The notes: generated by a model not told the origin, from the sequence alone. A stretch of DNA of 64,000 nucleotides from Pempheris klunzingeri (GCF_042242105.1 NC_092012.1:12315470-12379469), one strand, 5' to 3'; positions 43,663-58,352 are shown, numbered from the stretch's first letter. Numbers and translations: made by a program.

Positions 43663-46600
43663 TGGGTGCTGCTTCCTCCATTGTTTTTCATGTGTATTTG
43701 TTGAATTGTATTGGATAACGGAGCTCTGGGTATGGTGGTGATGTCAATCCTAAGTATAATACTGTGATATTATGCGTGCTGTGTGCTAAAGCTGTATGCT
43801 AGTATACATCTAGCAAGAATGAAGAATGTTCGTGCAACACTAGAGTATGACGGTTGAGCACCATTATTTCATTTTTTTTCTATTAATTTATTGAGCCATG
43901 ATAATGTTACATACTCATTTTAAGAATGGAAAAATAATCAGACCATAACAGACTTAAGACGCAACAAGTCTAGTCTCACTAGATTGCACTATTTTTCTTC
44001 CAGCCCAAGCTGTAATTGGTTGTACGAGCACAACTTGCATGCTTCCCAGTTTATACCTTTTTTAAATTTCTGCTATAAGAGTCAGTGTGATGAGTCATTG
44101 GATGCAATCCCACGTATATTTCACCTTGTCAGATAGGATTGTGCTTAGCAGGCAAGAGATTTTTTGGTTTAGCTTTTGCCTTGTTGTTGAGGCCAAGGAG
44201 TAATTTAATTGATTAATTCTAATAAGCAGCATTACTATGAAGGACAGCAATGACAACATTGTAGTTGAAACATTCAGAGAGAACACTCAGTGTCCTGTAC
44301 TGGAAATGCAAAGTGGAAAACGGTTTGTCTTTGTTGCAAAGCCAAGTTGAAGATACCTGCAGCTGCACAGGCTGTATATTGAGAACACATGCAAGTTTCA
44401 GGTTGAGGCCAGCATTTGAAAAGACATCTTTTGAATGCGAAGATTTTTTTTTTCCAGTCCAGAGAGCTTGTTACCTTGACAACAGCAGAAGATTCGTAGC
44501 AAGTGGAGCTGAGCGAGTGAGCTGAGCTTGCCGCGGCATGGCAGTGCCGAACAAACAAGCGTTGTCGCTAACTGTGTCACAAGTACTGCTGCTGCTGCCT
44601 TCTCATTGCAGCCCTTATCTCCTCCCTTCTCCTCCTCCCCTCACTTCTGTGCCTTCATTTAATATCAGGCTTTTATTTAGCAGGTTTGTTGTTCAGCTGG
44701 TATCCACCCATCCCAGCCATCTGACAGACTCACCTTTTTTATCTTTGTTATCTAGACAGTTTTTTTTCCTAACTGCCTGCTCCCTCTTTCACCCCCCCAC
44801 CCCCCTCATCCTCTCCTTTGCAATTGCTTTTTATTACCTCTCATTGGCATCTTCTGTGCTGAGGCTTTATCTCGCACTAGTGTGTTTGTTCTTAAGGTAA
44901 ACTGATTCGGATAGAGCTGCCAGTGTGCTGTCTGTGTTGGCTGCTCATGCTTGATATGGAGGATCAGTGTGCTGTGGTCCCTCCCTGCAGAATCCAGGCT
45001 TTATCAATAATGTAGATGTTTTTGAAGAGGCGAGGTGCGGTGTGCATCTCTTTTTCTCTCTCCTCCCCCCGGCCCACCTCCCCCTCCCCCCCAGCTGTCT
45101 CCCCACACCCTCCAGTGTCAGATTTCCCCTCCAGTATTTGAGCATAGAAGAGCAGATGACTGAATCTAATTAGTTAAGATATTACAATAAGCTCTGATAC
45201 CTGATGCTTTGACATACTGCAGGCTGAACCCAGGCTGTTATATTGAGCTGCTGTTGCTTCATATTGTTTATTTCGTTTAGTGCTTAGACTCAATATAGGG
45301 GCTGGTTCATCATCACCAGTGCTGCACTAAACATCACTGAGCTGTCAGCCAACATCCCCTGATACTATAGGCACTGTACCCTCCATCAGACTAACACGTT
45401 ATTCTGTAATACATATATTTGCAGTATGAAGGTATTTTACACAATGAAATTAAACAGTCTAAACTTATTTGACAACTTTGAAATGTATTTGATCAATTAC
45501 ATGCACTGTTTTTCAGCTGCCCAGCTCCCCCACTGGCCTTTATTTTTCTCTTTTAGGCTATTTGGCTACTTTGCCTCATGAATATTGTTCATTTGAAATG
45601 TTTTAGCAAATCAAAAACTCATTGCTATAATAGAATTATAACACCAATGTGGATGATTAAGGTTTAAATGGAGATTGACACATTGCCATTTAGCCTTATT
45701 TATAGACATATTTTTTTAGTTCTGTTTTTAGACTGAATGCATGTTAATGCTGTAAAATACAAAGTAGCAAATCAGTAATCACTGGTCTTTTGTAAGGAAC
45801 TAGTATGCTTTCAGACCAAAACAGATGGAGATTGTTAAAATAATGTAACTTGGTGTCTCCATTGATGGGTGGCTGTTTTAGGTACTGTTTAGACAGTGAA
45901 ATACGATTGAAGCAGTCCAGTTTAAAAATCTAGATACGAAGTTTGAATGCTTATTAGTTAAAACGCTGCATAGATGTTAATAATACTAGTGAGGGAGGAT
46001 TTTCTTTTGTGGCAAGCTAAACAGTGTAAGTAAAGAGTTGACATTTCAAAGTAATCTACCAATATGCACATACACACAGACCAACAGACCACTTTGCAGA
46101 GTAACATCCTGTAACCTTGCATCAAAAGTTGAACTGTTTTTGACCTCTGCATTTGCACCCCTACTGCGTCGAGTGGGACTGTGTTCAAATCAATAAAGGG
46201 GCTAAAGTCGCTCTGAACACCACCTTAGACTAAGTTTGATTGATCTGATTGATCTTTCCACTGATTGGACAGCAACTAATACAACTTAAAGGTAATGTAA
46301 CATTATAGGAGTCTATCACTAGGCTGCATTGCGTTAACATACTTAATTTCAGTAAGTCCAGCAGCGCTACATATTTGCTTTATATTGCTGAGATTCTGTG
46401 CCAACATCTCTAATCCTGTGCTTACTGTGTCCTGCATATGAACTCAGAATTCAGCTGGCCTGCGAATTTTGTGAGAGACGATCTACTGTGCTGCAAAGAC
46501 TGCAGTGTGAGCGTGAATTAATGTCCCCCATGATGTGTGCAAGGCCCGTGACACGCTTTATGAAATCAGACAGAGGTCAGAGCTGTTGTTCCAGGTCGCC

Positions 46601-49600
46601 TTTCAGCTGGCTCTGATCTGTTCCCCGATAGGACAGCCAGACACAGGACTGACTGGAGAGGTGCTCTGTAGCCCTGGGGGGGAGGCACACTGGTGTGTTT
46701 GTGTTGCATGGTCCAGATTTCCCATATAGAAGCAGCAGTGATACCAGTTTGTGGAAACGGAAGCTCTTCCCGTAATCAGATGCCAAATGACAGAGAAGCA
46801 GGACAAAAGATGCCTGTGTCCAGAAGCCAGCAGTAGAGCCCCCGTCTCCCCCTTAATCCCACACAAACGTCATGTGTCACAACTGGTCATGCACATTGAT
46901 CCAGCAGTCCCCCTGCTCTATTGTTTTTGCCCACCAGGACGTCTTGTTAGCTGTCTGTGGGCTTTGCTGTGTCTATTACACCGCTTACACATTTATTTAA
47001 TATTTAACATCTCCTTTTACCAAACATATCCTGGGTGTCACCTCTACCCGTAAGCCTGATACCATAATCGTGCATGTTGGACATTGGAGCATACAGGGGG
47101 CTCCAGTCACTGTAGATTAAAACAGGAGGCCTTTGCAGCGCTGGTACAGCTGTTCAATGGTTAGGAAAGTAAAAGCATTCAGCAATAGGTTGTTCTTTGC
47201 ACCGATCAAATGTTTCCGTTGCTGTGGTGCAAGAGACTTCTGCTTATCTGCAGTCATGTCCGTCAGCATCAAAGACAGCCTCTGATTCTTCCAGAAGTCT
47301 TTGTTAAATGCTCTAAAGCACATTTCAGCTGTTAGATTACAGGGCCATGTCCAGTGAACATGCAGAAGAATTAAATATGCAGACACGTTGTCATGGTGAT
47401 GCAGAACTAGAAATTTGCTGTAATTATGCATGATGATGCTGAATGTTTGGCCTCAGCCCCTCATAGTGTGGAGGCAGCGTTTTTAAGGTTAGGTAAGGGT
47501 AGCTTAAATGGAGCCCAACTCTAGGCAGGGGTTTGACCATCCACCTCTGGCCTTTTCATGAGCTCTCCTGCATTAGTCTTGTAGCCAAATATTACACAGC
47601 TTTGTATAGATTATATTGAAAATATACATACTAGTGTGTACACACGTGACTGATCTGATTTAGGATGTAATTGGTGTTTTGTGTAAATTTGGCCAGTCAG
47701 CAGTTTTTGTGTGTGTGCTACACATATGTGTCACCCTCTCATTCTTTCCTGGTGTAGCTTAGTCAAAACTAATTAGATAGGAAGCAACCGTTACTAAGGA
47801 GCCCGTCAATGCCACCCAGTGAGCAACCACCCCATCCCTGTAAACAGATTGGGTTAGTAGGAAATTTCTTCCTCAACACACGTGACACAACTTACCATTA
47901 TTGCAAAAGGAAGAAACTTAAAGCTGCATATCCAACAGCAAACAATGGCAGAGTCACTTTTCAATTAATATGTGTGCATGCACAAGCATTTTGTAGAAAT
48001 TTTCACTACCAGGATGTTTGACAAGGACTGCATTCTCGAAACATAAGGGTCGGGCTTTCCTCAAAAACAACTAGTTTGTACAACATGTTGTCCAACCTCG
48101 TTGGAAGGCTCAAGTGTGCATAGCTGTTCTGAAGACAGAATGAAAAGCCAGCCGTCATAGGAGGGGGGAGGGCACAATATTGTTTTAAATGTGGGGATAA
48201 CAGCACACATTTCCAATTTATCCTGGAAGGAATTCACTGTGTTGCAGTCCAACCTACTGAGCTTAAGTGAGAAGTCCAAACCCTGGCTCCTCTCTCACCT
48301 CTGGCCAATCACTGTGTTAAGTGGGTGTAAATGTCGGATTGCTTGTTTCGTGAAGTTACAGAGTTGGTTGGATGCAGCCGTGTTTGACCTTGTGAAGAGC
48401 TGGTGCAACCGGCTCCTGATGTGTATTTCTATACCCATGCCATCAGTAATATTATCTATACCATTTCAGTTCTTGACGCAGGGGAATGTGTCCTGTATGT
48501 TGTCGTCTTTTCTTTCTGTATTGTATGGTATGGTGCACTGCAAGGCTTTGTAAAGTAAAAACATGTCAGTCTGGATTCGCTGCAGTCGGAAAACGCACAG
48601 GGGATACGCACAGTCTTGCTTTATCCACTGCAATAGCTAAATATCAAAGATTAAATGCAATTTTCACCCATTAGTAGCACTTAGATGACTTGGTACACCA
48701 GTGAAATTGTCACTGAAATAGACAACAGGTGACCTTTTTTTTTTTTTTCTTTTGGCAGAAATTTTCTTTGTACAGTAATGTCTGCCTTATTTTTTTTCTT
48801 CCAGCCCCATGGTTTTCCCGTGTGTCTTAAAGAAATGGTATACTATAAAAATGGTGGCTTTAAATTTTGTAATACAGGCGTAATTTATTGCAATGTCTCC
48901 TTGTCTAGCTCTTATATATAATTTAGAGATTAACCCTGGTCTACCAAAGGTTTTTGTAAAGCTTTTTATAGCGTACAATTCTTGGTTAAAACTGTGCCTC
49001 TTGTCAGTTTTTGTAAGTGATCATCAAGGGGGATTGTCTGTATTCCGTCTCCAAAACTCTGTTGGGAGGGTAGTGTTGTGCTTCCTGGCTGGATTATTAC
49101 AATCCGTCAATCCTGTGCTTCCCGCTGGGAAAGCCCCACAGGTTCCACTCCAGTACAAACACAAATACGCATCTAGCCATCATCCTCCTTACCACTTAGG
49201 CCATCCCATTGAGGTCTGGCCTTAATCCTGTCCCGCGTACCCACCTGCCACCCTGCTTGTACTATCAGCCTTTGTACTCTATCCTGTAAAACCCTTCACA
49301 CAGGTTTTACTTGCTATTATCCTGTGGCAGAGATATAAATGAATACTTACAAATAATAGATAAGCACACATTTAAGCATAGTTTGTGGGGTAAAACGCCG
49401 TTCCCAGGAGTCTTTTTAAATCATGTTAAACCTGCTGCTAGTTGCCACTGACTGTTGGTCTCCAGTCCTTTTGTGATGCTTGAAAGCAGATTGATGGAAC
49501 AAATGTGAGTTCAAACTGGAGGGGAGGGGGGGGGCGTCCCATAATCACAGGAATGTCACCAGTTTAGCCCAACACTGGGCCTCTGTTAAATACCCCCTCA

Positions 49601-51146
49601 TGTCCTGCCTCCTAAACCCTGATAAACCCTTGTCCTCATAGTTGGAAGGGGACTGGGGGGAGGGCAACCAGCCATGAAGTTTAGGCACATGAGCAGAACT
49701 GGGATGCTGGGCTTTAACCGGCTAGCTTGGATTGTCTTGTGCTCCATTTGGCTGCTTTTGATGTACCAGATATGGAAATATTCTCTGGGGGCAACCAAGC
49801 CCCGTATACTCGGATCTTTATTAGTTAGTTACAACTAGTGGCTAACGTTGTGGCTAGTGGCTAAAGTAACCTAGCTAAATATTGCTGTTCATCTTACATA
49901 ATTAAATCAGCTCAGACAACATAATTATAATAATGGATATTGGTGTGAAAACACTGCCAATTATAGTGAAAAATGTATATTTACTCAATAGTAGCCTGAC
50001 ATTATCTTACACATACGTACAAATAATGTTAAGCAGTTTCTCACAGATGGTACCCTAAAGGTACAGCCCTAGATTTAAACTCTAGTTCTACACTATACCT
50101 GCAACTTAGATTAAAGCTATTGGAAACTTATGAAGGGCTTACTTAATCCATTAATTGAATTTCTGGTCATTATGGCATCATACTGATTCATTTTTAATGT
50201 TTATTTCCTGGTTCTAAAACCAGTTCTAAAAACTGAAAAGTGAAGGTTTACAGGTAAAGGATGATGCTCCCTCTTTACCTTGTCAACCGTGAATTGACGT
50301 GTTGACAAGTGACACTGTATTATACATTTGTATGCAGGTTTCAGAAGAAAACAGATTGAATGAGCATGGTGGTGTAAAGTGTCCGTTGTTGACATTGTTT
50401 TTGGAACTTATAAAAGTTTTCCAAATGACTTAAGAATTAGCAGTGAGTGTGTGATTTATACAGTTAAATTGCCTGTACAAATTGACCACCTCATGTGTTT
50501 TACTGACATACTTTGAGCAGATGTCCAATGCTAATCAGCTTGTTAGCTTACAGGCTTTTTTTTATAAAGGTTGAATCGAATGTTGTTTTTTTGTGTATAC
50601 AGAATGTACAGTTGGTAATGTGTGTCACATGCTTTCATGCTCTGTCACAAAAAAGACTGTTTTGGATTGTCTACATTCTCATAGGACTTTATCGGCAGGC
50701 TAGTCTAATCAAAACTCTGCCCATAAATAAAGGTTAAACTGATAATCTGTATGTAACTGATTGACTTTGCTTAGGCTGGGCAGTTTTAGGCTCAGTTCAT
50801 ACCGTTCAGGACAGAACAGAGTACAGGTTTGTGATGCATCATGACCACATGTGAGAACAGGGACTGGGTGCAGAGTGGGGTTATTTTGGACAAAGACAGG
50901 ATTTTGAGTGTCCAATGTTGGGTCAAAGGAATGAAAAGGGGACCAAATTCCTCTCTGCATGTCGGTGCCTCCTGTTCTTCCATTAACCTTTTTTCGGCTT
51001 GCCACAGAATTGTGGGTGAGTCAATCCTGGGAGGAGAAACATAACCTTCTGCACCCACCCCAATACCTATCCATCATAAGGAGTGTAAAACTGCTTGTCG
51101 TGTCCAAATAATTAATGCTTGGTTTTGTTTTCATCTTGTTTTTCAG

Positions 51147-51226
51147 GAATCTGTGGACTCTGCAGCGGCAGGTGTTTTTCTAGTTGGATTTTAGCCCACT
51201 GACATTCTCCCACAGCCATGGAATCG
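51147..51226 (+). other. ankrd11: Probable second exon of the ankrd11 candidate, with an AUG at its end
   Basis: An 80-bp exon candidate is bounded by a pyrimidine-rich acceptor (TTTTCATCTTGTTTTTCAG) and a good donor (ATCG|GTATGT). It carries ATG at 51218-51220 in strong context (CACAGCCATGG), followed by codons for Glu and Ser before the donor, with an in-frame TGA six codons upstream. It may be the true translation start, an alternative N-terminus or an upstream ORF. Human ANKRD11 has a non-coding second exon, which would be the positional counterpart. No downstream coding exon is recognised before the window ends. Confidence 0.45.
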
Positions 51227-53520
51227 GTATGTTGACAAATAACGTCTTTTTGAAAACGTAATCATCAGGCTGATATTCGGGTCTTTTAAGGCTGCTGTCA
51301 TTGAAATACTATCACTGAAGCACGTGTCTTTTTTTTTTTTCTTCATCCGTTTGTGCTGAGATCATAATACATGGTATGCGGTACTTTGTGGTGTGTGTGT
51401 AGGCATTCTTGTGAGAAACGCTAGATTGAAACGTCGTATTTCCACTGTTATGTTTTTATCGTCCTTCGTATATGTAGGAGCATAAATAATTTTACCATAA
51501 AAGGAATATTGGCTCCTCTTAATTCTTTTTTTTCGAAATGGAGTTTATATTGGTGTCAACCATGCAACATAGGAAGACGTGTATTTCGTGTCATATTTTT
51601 AATTTCTTTGGCTTAGTTAATGTCATCATTACAATAATGGAAGCTCAAGTACCTCTTGTTTAGCCAACAACCAGTGTAGTTTTTATTTTTAGTTTTTAAC
51701 TGACCTAAAGAGACTGTCTGTGCTTGAGTGTTCTTGTATACACATGTGCTTACATACTACAAGCATCGGGCTCTACCCTTTATTGTCAGTCATGCAGGAG
51801 ACTGTGTATGCAGGCATTGCTTGTACCAACAGGCAGGCTGAAAGCGCAGCAGCATTGAACTCTATCCACTGGAATGCATGTATTAAGAACAGGGCTTAGT
51901 GCATGCCTAACCTCTGCTTTCCTGTCCCTTTGTCAGAGGCTGTGTGACTGTGTTTGTGTGTGTGTGTGTGTGAGCGTTACAGACTATGAAAAGTAGGTCA
52001 CAGTGCAGAACTAGCATGTGTCCAACAAAACCCCTCCATTACCCTCTCACTGTTTCACTCACACAGGCATTGCACATGCCAAAGGACATCTTTCTGTCAG
52101 TGAATGTGACTGTAGCCCATGTCCCAATGTCTTGTCAAAAACAAGACCATTTTCATCATACATCCTAATCTCATAAGAATGTGTGTTTAATGCTGCACAA
52201 AGTTGACTCAAACTATTGGAATTGTATCCAATAGTCTTGATGTAGTCCAATAGTCCAATAGGCTTGATGAAGGACGAGTATTTCACATCGATGCCAGTTC
52301 TTCTTCTTTTGCTCTCATTTCAGTCACCTTCTTCAATCCAGTGCCAGTCCTCCACTGGTGTATTACAGTATTGAGGCATAATAAATAGAAGAAAACAATG
52401 GATTAAGAAGGCATTTCACCTTATTTTCACTGGCTAATGCATAATGACTCGTACATGGCGCGTCTATATTTTTTTAAGTGTGTATGTGCAAAACAAATAT
52501 TTTTTAAGATGCATGCTATCTCATACAGCTATGCATGTCATGACTGTCAGTAGCAGATGCTTCAACTAAGTACAGTTCATCCACATTAATTATTCCTTTG
52601 AGCACAGACAAGGCAGAAACTGAAAGTCTGCTCACTAATTTATCTGCACTGTTTGTGTTGACAAGACATCACCTGCAGACAGCTGGCTAGCTAGCGTTAG
52701 CTCCCTAGCAGGTATAGACTGAATAAAAACATAGATTCCGCGCACTTTTCAGTCGACTTCATTGGGTTCACATCTCGCTAGAAAAAATATCTCGCCTCAA
52801 CAAAGAGAAACTGCTCAGACTGGTGTGCAGTCTTTTTTTTCCCCCAGTCTGACCTTGTCACAGATGTGATCATGAGTCAGCTAACAATCTTCAGTCAAGA
52901 CAGTCCTGTAAACTGTGGTGGGTCTACATAGTCTGTAACTATTCACGCTACACTTTGTGGGACTATCGTGACTTCAGATTGCTAATATAGCTGGATATCA
53001 TCTGCAGTTTTTTCTTATTTGATATAACCTTTTTTTTGCACATTGTGATTTCCACAAAGTGCACATTATGCAGCCCCAACTGAACCACTTACAGCTCGTC
53101 ACCAATGCCTGCACGCACCATTCAGCACAGATGTACACATCAACTGAGAAAAGGCACAAATGCAAAGATCGTTCTCTGTATTCTTTTTTTCAGATTTCTT
53201 TTGATCAAATAAAAATTGCAAACATTCTTTTTTATTCTGTCCTAACCAGCAGTTGCAACACTGGCTCATTCCCATCTTCCATCTTCCTGTGCACATATTC
53301 ATCGCTCTCCCCCGTCTCTGACTTGCTTTCTCTCCTCCCATCCGCCTCCCTTGTGTCTGTGTGCCTGTGGCTGTGCACCAGCAAGAGCTGCCACTGTTTA
53401 CCTCTCTGAGCTGCCTATATCTGCTTACCGTCAGTGGAAACCAAGGAAACTGATCACAAAGCTTATTATGGTGCCAGGAGTGGAGTACATGCTGTGTGCG
53501 TGTGTGCCTATGGGGGCTGG

Positions 53521-53570
53521 ACACGCACGCACGCACACACACACACACACACGTACACATGCACACGCAC
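53521..53570. repeat. CA-rich microsatellite
   Basis: A run of ACGC and AC units, then ACAC with GTAC and ATGC interruptions. Confidence 0.85.
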
Positions 53571-56500
53571 AAACCCTCTGCCACTCTCCTCCTCCCTCTC
53601 CTCATGTGATGCCAGTCACATGGTTTCCAGGCAAGCAGCTAAGTAAATCAGAATCAGACTTTTATTTTTAACTTGCTTTAAATCCTCCACCTGGTCTCCA
53701 CGGTTAGCAAAACTGACTGAGGTGCCCTCACTTGTCCTTGTCTTGACTCTGAGTTTCTCTTTCACTGTGTGACTGTCTTGGTACCACTTCCTCTTAGCCT
53801 CATTCAGCTCATGCCATATCTGTCTACCTATCTATCTGGGCTTTATCTGGGTTTTACAATTCTCTGCTTTGGCACGAGAGCATGAATATAGAACCACCAT
53901 ATTGCTCTAATGCAGTAGACATTAGTGGATAGTAGATTGTAGACCAGAATCTGTTTCATAATAAGCATTACATTACCAAACTATACTAGAGCCTGGGCAC
54001 TGACTGCTTTTATTGAATCTCCAGTATTAAATGAACACTTCAAATTTGTCAACCATGTTTAGCACACAGACTTATTGTAAGTCTCTGGGACAAATGTATA
54101 GTTTAGCATTAGTGTGTGTGGCATTACAGTCATGGGCCTTATGTGACCACCTTTTTATTTGCCTGTTACAATCAGTATGAGCATTAAAAGTGTGCCATTA
54201 TCACAGGCTGTTTTTGTGAAAGTGCCTTCTCCTCTATATGCTGTAGCCAACCATCAGCAGTGCTGATATCACTCTGTTATTTTTCAGCAGAGGAGCTGAG
54301 GGGGGGGGATGTCTGTGTGTTCGATTTGGTGTAGATGAAAGGCTAAAATTCTTGTAATCATACCTTCTCCACTGGTTCCCTCACAGCTCCACTTCTATCT
54401 CCTCCTATTCCTCCAAAGCAGGGCTTGTTCCTCAGTGGGGATTAGTGTGTGCAGAAGCTCTGAACAGGGAAGTGGGCCCTGCCAGTCACATTACATAACT
54501 CGCCCCCGCTAGTGCGGCTCGGCCTGGCCCGGCTGGAGAGACGACTATAGAGGCTTTGTTTTCCCAGCCTTCCCTTCTTCCTCCCCTCTGCTGCTCCTCC
54601 TCCTCCCCCTCAGGCAGGCTGCATACTGATGGCGTATAGAAGGAGTCTGTTTGCAGGGAACAGGCGAGGCACTGTGGCATGGAGTGTGGAGAAATACGCT
54701 AATAGCAAGCTGAATGGAAGGGAGCTCACATCTTAGGCAGAGGAATTTGAGGTCTGCCATAGGTCGCACAGTTTCAGGGTGATGGAAAGCAAGGGAATGC
54801 AGTACTACACATTGCTGCCTGCCCAGGAGTTGCACATCAGCATGTCCAGTGATGACACAGGAGGTTAGAGTTCATCTGAGGAGTGTCAGAACTCTGTGTC
54901 AAATATCTCAAGGTTGACAGATTGTAAGATGGTCTGTAAGTATTCCCTAATTCCATGTTTTTGCACCATTATGCTGTGCAGTTCGACCACACACAAACAC
55001 ACACACACTCTCTTCCCCACATAGCAGTCTGCCACTGTTAGTAGGGTGGGAGTGGGAGGCCAGTGTGATCTGTGTAATGGAGGTTCAGACCAGTTAGCAC
55101 TCTGTGTGAGTAGAAGTAACTCGTAGGTGTGAGAGTGAAAAGGATAATAAGCAGTGCATGACGGCAGCATTATGTGCAACATCTTGCAGCATTGATTCAA
55201 GGTTTTCTCTGAGAGATGACAAAGGACTTAAGCAGTGAAATGATAAAGAAGGATAGTAACTGGACACCAGAATCACATGCTGTTAGACGTGTGAGCAATA
55301 GCAAAGTTTCCATTACCACACGCATGCACATGCATTTAATAGCATGCCTACAGTCATAGAAGCCTATTCAACAAGTTGTGTAGTTTTTGTCTCCTGGATT
55401 TCCTGTCAAATGCCCAACCTAATTTACTGTGCACAACAGTATAAGCTACATTATTTGTTGCAGCATTGTGTCTGTGTTTTTATTTCACGCATATCATTCT
55501 TTAAGGCAAATAATTTTGAAACTGAAAATATTTCATTCACACATAACGCCTCCCTTGTGTCTAAATATAGATATAAATTATGCGAACAAATGTATAATGT
55601 AATTGTTTTAACTGCACAGTCATGCACAGGATGCTGGTTGGCTTTCATCAAGATTTTTTCCCCCTGCACTTGCTGGGAGGTCATGGTTGCTTCCCAATCA
55701 TTGTTTTCCAGATGCTTAAGTACATGTTAATACACGCACGCACAAACAGGATCTGTACCTGATGGTTAGACTGCTTTAGACTCACTGCTGCTTTGTAATG
55801 CTGGTGGTCTATGAATTGCCATGTATTCTGCTATCTACTTATTCCATCATCAACTAGAACCCTGTATTTTTTTTTTAAAAAGTAGCTTGTTTTCATGTGA
55901 CAGTCTCCCTGTTCAGTCATATCCACTCCCTTCTCTTCTTGCAAATCATGTAAAAATGATATGGATTGCATTAGTAAGTTTAGTTTTGTTGTGGTCGTCT
56001 GGTATGAATCCTAGAACACCACTGTGTCCCTTTATTGTTATGAATTATGTTTGCTTGGAATCAATCGTTTCATATTGATATGTATATTTATAATATCATT
56101 TGATAGTATGTGCTGAAATTGAGTATGTTTTTCCCCCTATCCTACTTATTATATTCATTTTTGATTCTAATAAAATGTTGTGATTCTCCATGGATGCATA
56201 TTTTGAGCACGAGCATGATTTAGAGAAACGTGCCCGTCTGTCTGTATCAGTCCTGCTCCCCACATGCTCCATATCATTTTGTGTGTGCACTCGCAGCTGC
56301 GGAGAGTCGTCTTAAGTGTTATTAATATTATCAAAATAATGCTTTTGCACTTTTTTTTGCCACTGGCCAATTATGTAAGAAATGTCAGATACCCTACATC
56401 ATGTTTTCATGTTTAAAAGTAAAATATATGACTGCAGGGACTTGCATTACATTATAAATGATAAAGTATAGCCCTACCCATTTAGATATCCATTAAAATA

Positions 56501-56843
56501 TGCAACAAGTAAGGTCAATGTATATGATGGAACAGTGGCATTAAGAATGTGCCAGAGGCAACCAAATTTGGGCTTTGATGGCCAAAAATGAACCCAGACC
56601 CCCCTAGCAGGCTACTTTTTCCCACTGGCTGGCTACTCTATATCCTTGTGGAAGGCCCTGCTTGAATGTGCTTTCAGTGCATCAGCCATGAGCCAAGTTC
56701 CCATCAAAGAGTAGTTGCTACACCAAAGACTGTGTTTAGATGTGACAGCTAATTTTAGAGCTGCTAGGCCCTTGTCCAAGGTGGGGGAGGATAAGATAAC
56801 ATTGAAGTAGCCCTCCCTCCTTAGTGTTTGGTTTTGTTTGTGC

Positions 56844-56890
56844 ATCCAGTAGCCCTCATCCAGCTGCATCCAACGGCCCTCATCCAGCCC
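56844..56890. repeat. Two-copy tandem repeat, 24-bp unit
   Basis: The unit 'atccagtagccctcatcc' + 'agctgc' is followed directly by a near copy starting 'atccaacggccctcatcc' (56868). The copies differ at a few positions. No other meaning seen. Confidence 0.75.
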
Positions 56891-57659
56891 TTGTAGTTGT
56901 TGTGCACTAATTCAAATATTGGGTGTTGTTGATAATGTGCACAAATTGAAATCGTACTCATTTTTTTAGCTCTCAATAAGACTTAGATCTCACGGAGAAT
57001 CACGTAAACAGGCACTCATACTTTCACAGATCTGTCAACATAGTTTACTAGAATAAATTGGCATTTGTACCATTGGTATTTGTGATTGTGATGTCACATT
57101 AACTTGAAAAAGACAATTGAAGGTTGGCTCACATCTCAATGTTCCGAATAGAATAACCGCTAAGCATCTCATCATTCCTTCTTTTCCTTGCTAATGCTCC
57201 TGTCACCTGAAGACAGTGGACAGATATATAACAGAAAGGGATTGATACTGCTATAGTTAATTTATAGGTTCGTCTCAACATCAGTGTGTAAGAGTTAAGC
57301 CTGGGTAAGTAGCTAGTTTGAATTGCTATACTTTGCCATGTGTTTGACCGTGTTGAGATTCTACAGGAAACTCTGCTCTGATATTTTGCTGAATCAGAAT
57401 ATGATGCTAGTCAATAGGCTTCTTTTTGTGGGGAGGCAGTCATGCAAAGGGCTATTAAACGTTGAACGAGGGCTGAGAGCAGCTAAGATCCCTACTCTAC
57501 AGTTTCTAGCCATAATGGCAGCGATAATGGACTGATTTGTTTATGTCAGAAAGGCATCTGGTTTCAGGAAATTTGGCCCTGAATGGGTGTGGATATGTTA
57601 TTCATTCATTCATTTATTTATTTTCTGCCAGTGATCTGAATTCCATCAATTTGAAGGCA

Positions 57660-57660
<1 letters not shown>

Positions 57661-57692
<32 letters not shown>
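57661..57692. repeat. Perfect AC microsatellite
   Basis: About 15 uninterrupted AC units, the longest clean dinucleotide run in the window, and so probably length-polymorphic. Confidence 0.95.
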
Positions 57693-58325
57693 CTCTAAAA
57701 CACAATGTTACACACTCATTCAGCCTACACAACACATCAAACCTATACATAGGCCATGTGGCAAAGCTGTCCCAGTCTGGCCCCACTCTCCTGTCCCTCT
57801 CACAGCCACAGAGCAGTGACCTTGGTTTCAAGTAGCTGTACTCTGTTAGAAAACCAACACCTCTCCCGGGATGGGCTGACCTTGTTGTCTGACATACTGT
57901 AAGTCTGTACGCCCCTCTCTGTCTCTCTTTCTGTCTCTCTATTTTTCGCTCACACACTTCTCAACATCAGCAGCCTAATCATGTTCTTCTGAGATAACTT
58001 CACCATCGTACATCCTGTCCAGACTACCGTAAAGACGCAAGTCTCTTTGTTGTGTTGTTTGAATAGAAAGGCGGAATAACTGTGGAGGTTCGGCAGGTTT
58101 GGGCCTCTCCCTAACCAGGTGTTCCTTCATCAGACAACATCTCCGCTCAGTGACAACACACTCTTTTATGAGGGGTGTATGCAGCAGTGCACGCTGTTGT
58201 CCCTTGCCTTTATGTTCTTGCCTTTGATTCCATGCAGCTGTCCCGCTGTGTACAGCACATGGATGGGTCCAGGCATGTATATTCATCTCATCCCATAACT
58301 GAAATAGTATTCGTAAGTGAGTGAG

Positions 58326-58352
58326 TTTTTTTTTTTTTTTTTTTTTTTTTTT
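58326..58352. repeat. Poly-T run (27 bases)
   Basis: A homopolymer T tract. It could be the A-tail of an old minus-strand retrocopy, but no recognisable body adjoins it. Confidence 0.9.

Larger units (their letters stand above)
28131..51146 (+). other. ankrd11: First intron of the ankrd11 candidate (about 23 kb)
   Basis: It runs from the GTAAGT donor to the TTTTTCAG acceptor. Apart from an inverted-repeat element at 34147-35167 and a tRNA-derived SINE at 43485-43662, I see only AT-rich sequence, polypyrimidine patches (for example 31880-31970, 40020-40100, 44770-44815) and many short frames without domain or splice support. No nested gene or RNA gene recognised. Large first introns are usual for this family in vertebrates. 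Confidence 0.45.

Noticed and set aside
53099..53605. 168-codon minus-strand open frame, the longest outside the recognised exons
   Set aside because: It runs through the CA microsatellite (Cys/Val-rich translation), has no domain, and shows no splice or promoter context. A chance frame.
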